From Sphingomonas sp. BK345 (lineage in GTDB: Bacteria; Pseudomonadota; Alphaproteobacteria; Sphingomonadales; Sphingomonadaceae): a DNA stretch of 64,000 bases. Shown here piece by piece: positions 61,068-64,000 of this stretch; within the stretch, counting starts at the first letter, position 1; the number at the start of each line of letters is the position of its first letter. A program made the translations under genes and the position numbers. The notes beneath the pieces are model-generated. The model had not been told where the DNA came from. It ran no database searches and saw nothing but the letters and a program-made list of their open reading frames with translations. Location: the NCBI RefSeq assembly GCF_014193845.1, contig NZ_JACHZX010000005.1, positions 62,001 through 126,000 on the forward strand, in the 5' to 3' direction.

Positions 61068-63070
61068 GCGTCGGGACGCTTCCTCCGGTGCGCGGGCGGC
61101 TCACCGCCGGTGCCGCGCTGGCGCCGCTCGTCTGGTTCAAGAGCGGCGGAGCGGCCGAGTGGCTGTTCGAGCCCGCCGACGTCGAGGATCTCACCGCCTT
61201 CCTCGCCGCGCTCGATCCGCGCGTGCCGGTGCTGCCGCTCGGGCTCGGCTCCAACCTGATCGTGCGCGACGGCGGCGTGGCCGGCGTGACGATCCGGCTC
61301 GGGAAGGCCTTCGCCCAGGTGGAGGCGATCGGCGGCTCGCGGCTGCGCTGCGGCGGTGGGGCGAGCGGTATCCTCGTGTCCTCGAGCGCGCGCGACGCCG
61401 GCGTGGCGGGGGTGGAGTTCCTGCGCTCCATTCCCGGCACGGTGGGCGGCTTCGTGCGGATGAACGGCGGCGCCTACGGACGCGAGACCGCCGACGTGCT
61501 GGTCGAGGCCGAGGTGGTGCTGCGTGACGGCACGCGGCGGACGCTAACGCGCGACGCGCTGGGATACAGCTACCGCCACTCGGCGCTGCCCGACGGGGCG
61601 GTGGTGGTGGGCGCGACCTTCCGCGGCGTGCCGGGCGAGCCTGGCGCGATCCAGGCCGAGATGGACCGCATCGCCGCGGCGCGCGAGGCGAGTCAGCCGC
61701 TGCGGTCGCGCACCGGCGGCTCCACCTTCAAGAATCCGCCCGGCGCCAAGGCGTGGGAGCTGGTCGACGCCGCGGGCTGCCGCGGGCTGCGCCGCGGTGA
61801 CGCGCAGGTGAGCGATAAGCATACTAACTTCCTGCTCAACCTCGGCGCCGCGAGCAGCGCCGAGATCGAGGCGTTGGGCGAGGACGTGCGCGCGCGGGTC
61901 AAGGCCGCGAGCGGCGTCGAACTGGAATGGGAGATACAGCGCGTGGGTGATGGTATCATTCCTCCCCTGCAAGGGGAGGGGGACCAGCCGCAGGCTGGTG
62001 GAGGGGCGGCTCCGCAGGCGGGGCGCTCGCGGATAGCCCCCTCCACCACCGACCTGCGGTCGGCGGTCCCCCTCCCCGCGAGCGGGGAGGAGTCTAGGCG
62101 TCTCCACGTCGCCGTCCTGATGGGCGGCTGGTCGGCCGAGCGCGAGGTGTCGCTCAACTCGGGCGCCGGCGTCGCCGAGGCGCTCGAGTCGCTCGGCCAC
62201 CGCGTCACCCGCGTCGACCTGACCCCTAGCGTCGCCGCCGATCTCGCCGCGGCGGCGCCCGACCTCGTCTTCAACGCGCTCCACGGCACACCCGGCGAGG
62301 ACGGCAGCGTCCAGGGGCTGCTGGAGCTGATGGGGCTGCGCTATACCCACTCCGGGCTCGCCACCTCGGTGATCGCGATCGACAAGGTGCTGACCAAGCA
62401 AGTGCTCGTCCCCGCCGGCGTGCCGATGCCGGGCGGCCGCATCGTCCGCTCCGCCGAGGTATTCGAGGCCGACCCGCTGCCGCGCCCCTATGTCCTCAAG
62501 CCGGTTAACGAGGGCTCGTCGGTGGGTGTCGCGATCGTCACCGCGGGCGGCAATTACGGCAGCCCGATCGGGCGCGACACCGCTGGGCCATGGCAGGCGT
62601 TCGACGAGCTGCTCGCCGAGCCGTACGTCCGCGGGCGCGAGCTGACCACCGCGGTGCTCGACGGCGCCGACGGCCCGCGCGCACTCGGCGTCACCGAGCT
62701 GCGGCCGAAATCGGGCTGGTACGATTACGACGCCAAATACACCGACGGCATGACCGAGCATCTCTTCCCCGCGCCGGTGCCCGACGAGATAGCCGAGGCG
62801 TGCCGTGACCTGGCGCTCCAGGCGCATCGCGTGCTCGGCTGCCGCGGGTGCAGCCGCTCCGACTTCCGCTGGGACGACGAGCGCGGCGTCGACGGGCTGT
62901 TCCTTCTCGAGGTCAACACCCAGCCCGGCATGACCGCGCTCAGCCTCGTTCCCGAGCAGGCGCGCCACACCGGCATGAGCTACGCCGAGCTGGTGCAGGC
63001 GATCGTCGACGCCGCGCTGCGGGCTCCGGCGCCCAAGGCGGCCGCGCGCGCGAAGGACGCGGCGCGGTGA
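61064..63070 (+). CDS. murB-ddl: MurB-Ddl fused reading frame (UDP-MurNAc dehydrogenase + D-Ala-D-Ala ligase)
   Basis: A single 668-codon frame with no stop encodes MurB and Ddl. Residues 1-299 are a complete MurB, the FAD/NADPH enzyme making UDP-MurNAc, with [41 protein letters not shown] and the C-terminal catalytic region LEWEIQRVG. Residues 300-342 are encoded by a family D palindromic element. Residues 343-668 are a full Ddl, the ATP-grasp enzyme that makes D-Ala-D-Ala, with [22 protein letters not shown] and [10 protein letters not shown]. The GTG start overlaps the murC stop. The only in-frame ATG/GTG that could start Ddl alone near the junction is GTG 61943, inside the last MurB codons. 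Confidence 0.9.
   Translation: MSVGTLPPVRGRLTAGAALAPLVWFKSGGAAEWLFEPADVEDLTAFLAALDPRVPVLPLGLGSNLIVRDGGVAGVTIRLGKAFAQVEAIGGSRLRCGGGASGILVSSSARDAGVAGVEFLRSIPGTVGGFVRMNGGAYGRETADVLVEAEVVLRDGTRRTLTRDALGYSYRHSALPDGAVVVGATFRGVPGEPGAIQAEMDRIAAAREASQPLRSRTGGSTFKNPPGAKAWELVDAAGCRGLRRGDAQVSDKHTNFLLNLGAASSAEIEALGEDVRARVKAASGVELEWEIQRVGDGIIPPLQGEGDQPQAGGGAAPQAGRSRIAPSTTDLRSAVPLPASGEESRRLHVAVLMGGWSAEREVSLNSGAGVAEALESLGHRVTRVDLTPSVAADLAAAAPDLVFNALHGTPGEDGSVQGLLELMGLRYTHSGLATSVIAIDKVLTKQVLVPAGVPMPGGRIVRSAEVFEADPLPRPYVLKPVNEGSSVGVAIVTAGGNYGSPIGRDTAGPWQAFDELLAEPYVRGRELTTAVLDGADGPRALGVTELRPKSGWYDYDAKYTDGMTEHLFPAPVPDEIAEACRDLALQAHRVLGCRGCSRSDFRWDDERGVDGLFLLEVNTQPGMTALSLVPEQARHTGMSYAELVQAIVDAALRAPAPKAAARAKDAAR
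61961..62090. repeat. Palindromic element, family D, bridging murB and ddl
   Basis: The 130-bp element starts CCTCCCCTGCAAGGGGAGGG, a hairpin, followed by the ACCAGCCGCAGGCTGGT hairpin and GGAGGGG. The other arm is CCCCTCCACC, the hairpin GACCTGCGGTC, and CCCCGCGAGCGGGG then AGG. The arms are inverted copies as in murD. The element begins exactly at codon 300 of the frame and has no stop in it. Confidence 0.88.
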
Positions 63071-64000
63071 GCCGCACGATCAAGCGCGGCGGGCCGCCGC
63101 CGCGGCGCGCGGTCAACAATCGGCGGCGCGCGCCCAAGGCGTCGCTCGGTGACCGGCTGATCGCGCGCCTGCCGGTCAGCGAGGAGACGCTGCGCCGCGC
63201 GGTGACCTGGACGCTGCTCGGCGGCGTCGGCGCTGCGGCGCTGTCGCTCGCCACCGTGCTGGGCGTGCCGCAGGCGATCGGGGTCGGCATCGCCGAGGCG
63301 GCGGGGCGTGCCGGGCTGGAGGTCGAGCAGGTCGACATCACCGGGCTCAAGCGGATGGACCGCGAGACGGTCTACGCCATCGCTCTGGAGGACCAGCCGA
63401 GCCGCGCGATGCTGCGCGTCGATCTCGCGCGCGTGCGCGAGCGCCTGCTCGCCTATGGCTGGATCGCCGACGCATATGTCGCGCGGCGGCTGCCCGACCG
63501 GCTGGTGATCCACATCACCGAGCGCGAGCCCGCCGCGATCTGGCAGGACAATGGCCAGCTCACGCTGATCGACTCGACCGGCCGGCTGCTCGCCCCGGTC
63601 GATCCCGCGCGCATGCCCGACCTGCCGCTGGTGATCGGGCCGGGCGCGGACCGGCAGGAGGCCGGCTATCAGGCGCTGCTCGCCGCCGCGCCCGCGCTCA
63701 AGCCGCGTATCCGCGCCGCCACCTGGATCGGCAATCGCCGCTGGGACCTCACCTTCGACACCGGCGAGACGCTGGCGCTGCCGCAGGACGGCGCGGCGCA
63801 GGCGCTGATCAAGTTCGCCCAGCTCGACGGCGCGCGGTCCCTGCTCGGCAAGGGCTGGGTGCGCTTCGACCTGCGCGATCCCGCCAAGCTGGTGGCGCGC
63901 AAGCCGGGGCAGGACCTGCACCAGCGCTTGCAGGACGACGGCAGCGCCGATGCGGTGGCGGGTAATGCCACCGACGGCGGCGGCGGCAACGAGACGACGG
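63067..64000 (+). CDS. ftsQ: Cell division protein FtsQ (3' end beyond window)
   Basis: The frame from GTG 63067, overlapping the murB-ddl stop (GTGA), is open to the window end for 311 codons. A basic N-terminal cytoplasmic part (KRGGPPPRRAVNNRRR) and one membrane helix (TLLGGVGAAALSLATVLGV) come first. The POTRA domain follows: VEQVDITGLKRMDRETVY and LAYGWIADAYVARRLPDRLVIHITEREPAA split by a short linker. The FtsQ beta domain continues to the edge. The C-terminal end has a Gly/Asn-rich stretch just before the edge. Confidence 0.93.
   Translation, partial: MSRTIKRGGPPPRRAVNNRRRAPKASLGDRLIARLPVSEETLRRAVTWTLLGGVGAAALSLATVLGVPQAIGVGIAEAAGRAGLEVEQVDITGLKRMDRETVYAIALEDQPSRAMLRVDLARVRERLLAYGWIADAYVARRLPDRLVIHITEREPAAIWQDNGQLTLIDSTGRLLAPVDPARMPDLPLVIGPGADRQEAGYQALLAAAPALKPRIRAATWIGNRRWDLTFDTGETLALPQDGAAQALIKFAQLDGARSLLGKGWVRFDLRDPAKLVARKPGQDLHQRLQDDGSADAVAGNATDGGGGNETT

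Noticed and set aside
61544..62968. 474-codon minus-strand frame opposite murB-ddl
   Set aside because: Antisense to two recognised enzymes, without motifs.

Overview
The window is high-GC, gene-dense chromosomal DNA from an alphaproteobacterium, most likely a sphingomonad (Sphingomonas or a close relative). The gene content fits this: a 1393-residue RpoB, an NDUFA12-type complex I subunit, HWE-kinase signalling, a division/cell-wall cluster in alphaproteobacterial order, a DUF2155 gene facing aat, and several families of palindromic intergenic elements of a kind I associate with sphingomonads. There is no phage, plasmid, insertion sequence or CRISPR array. The genes are core functions plus small accessory operons.

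Layout. 1-9.5 kb: two small unassigned genes downstream of rpoC, then rpoC and rpoB (minus) with their own promoter. 9.7-11 kb: a proline-rich membrane protein. 11.2-17.9 kb: a maltose/maltodextrin module, with a LacI-type regulator divergent from alpha-amylase, alpha-glucosidase and an SLC45-type sugar transporter that overlap by ATGA. 18-21.1 kb: an inositol module (nucleotidyltransferase, myo-inositol-phosphate synthase, divergent CDP-alcohol phosphotransferase). 21.2-26 kb: SodC lipoprotein, an MFS carrier and an exported S9 peptidase. 26.2-28.9 kb: an HWE kinase, single-domain response regulator and Crp-like regulator in one overlapping operon. 28.9-34.2 kb: lactate 2-monooxygenase, rplK-rplA, an AraC-like regulator, secE-nusG, a small exported protein and tRNA-Trp. 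34.3-47.3 kb: a GGDEF-EAL protein, fatty acyl-AMP ligase, recX, a double cold-shock protein, complex I and DUF2155 proteins, aat, a ParA-like ATPase, a Y-family polymerase, a truncated esterase, DUF962 and a cysteine synthase. 47.7-64 kb: the dcw cluster mraZ-rsmH-ftsL-ftsI-murE-murF-mraY-murD-ftsW-murG-murC-murB/ddl-ftsQ, running off the right edge.

The most striking signal is a set of palindromic elements of about 75-255 bp that have entered coding or tightly coupled DNA. In the dcw cluster one family (D) occurs three times. It sits between murE and murF and supplies the murF ribosome binding site. It lies in frame inside murD. It bridges murB and ddl with no stop codon, giving one 668-codon MurB-Ddl reading frame. 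A different family (C) forms an approximately 90-residue C-terminal tail on the alpha-glucosidase, and a third family (A) fills the rpoB-rpoC gap. Other signals are a four-copy 10-bp-phased TCCCC/TCCCT array upstream of mraZ (a probable MraZ operator), a 184-nt antisense overlap of aat and the DUF2155 gene that covers conserved C-termini on both strands, and the dispersal of the secE-nusG-rplKA-(rplJL)-rpoBC super-operon over 34 kb without rplJL.

Starts were chosen by hand from overlaps, ribosome binding sites and family N-termini. Functions are inferred from recognised motifs only; no database search was possible.
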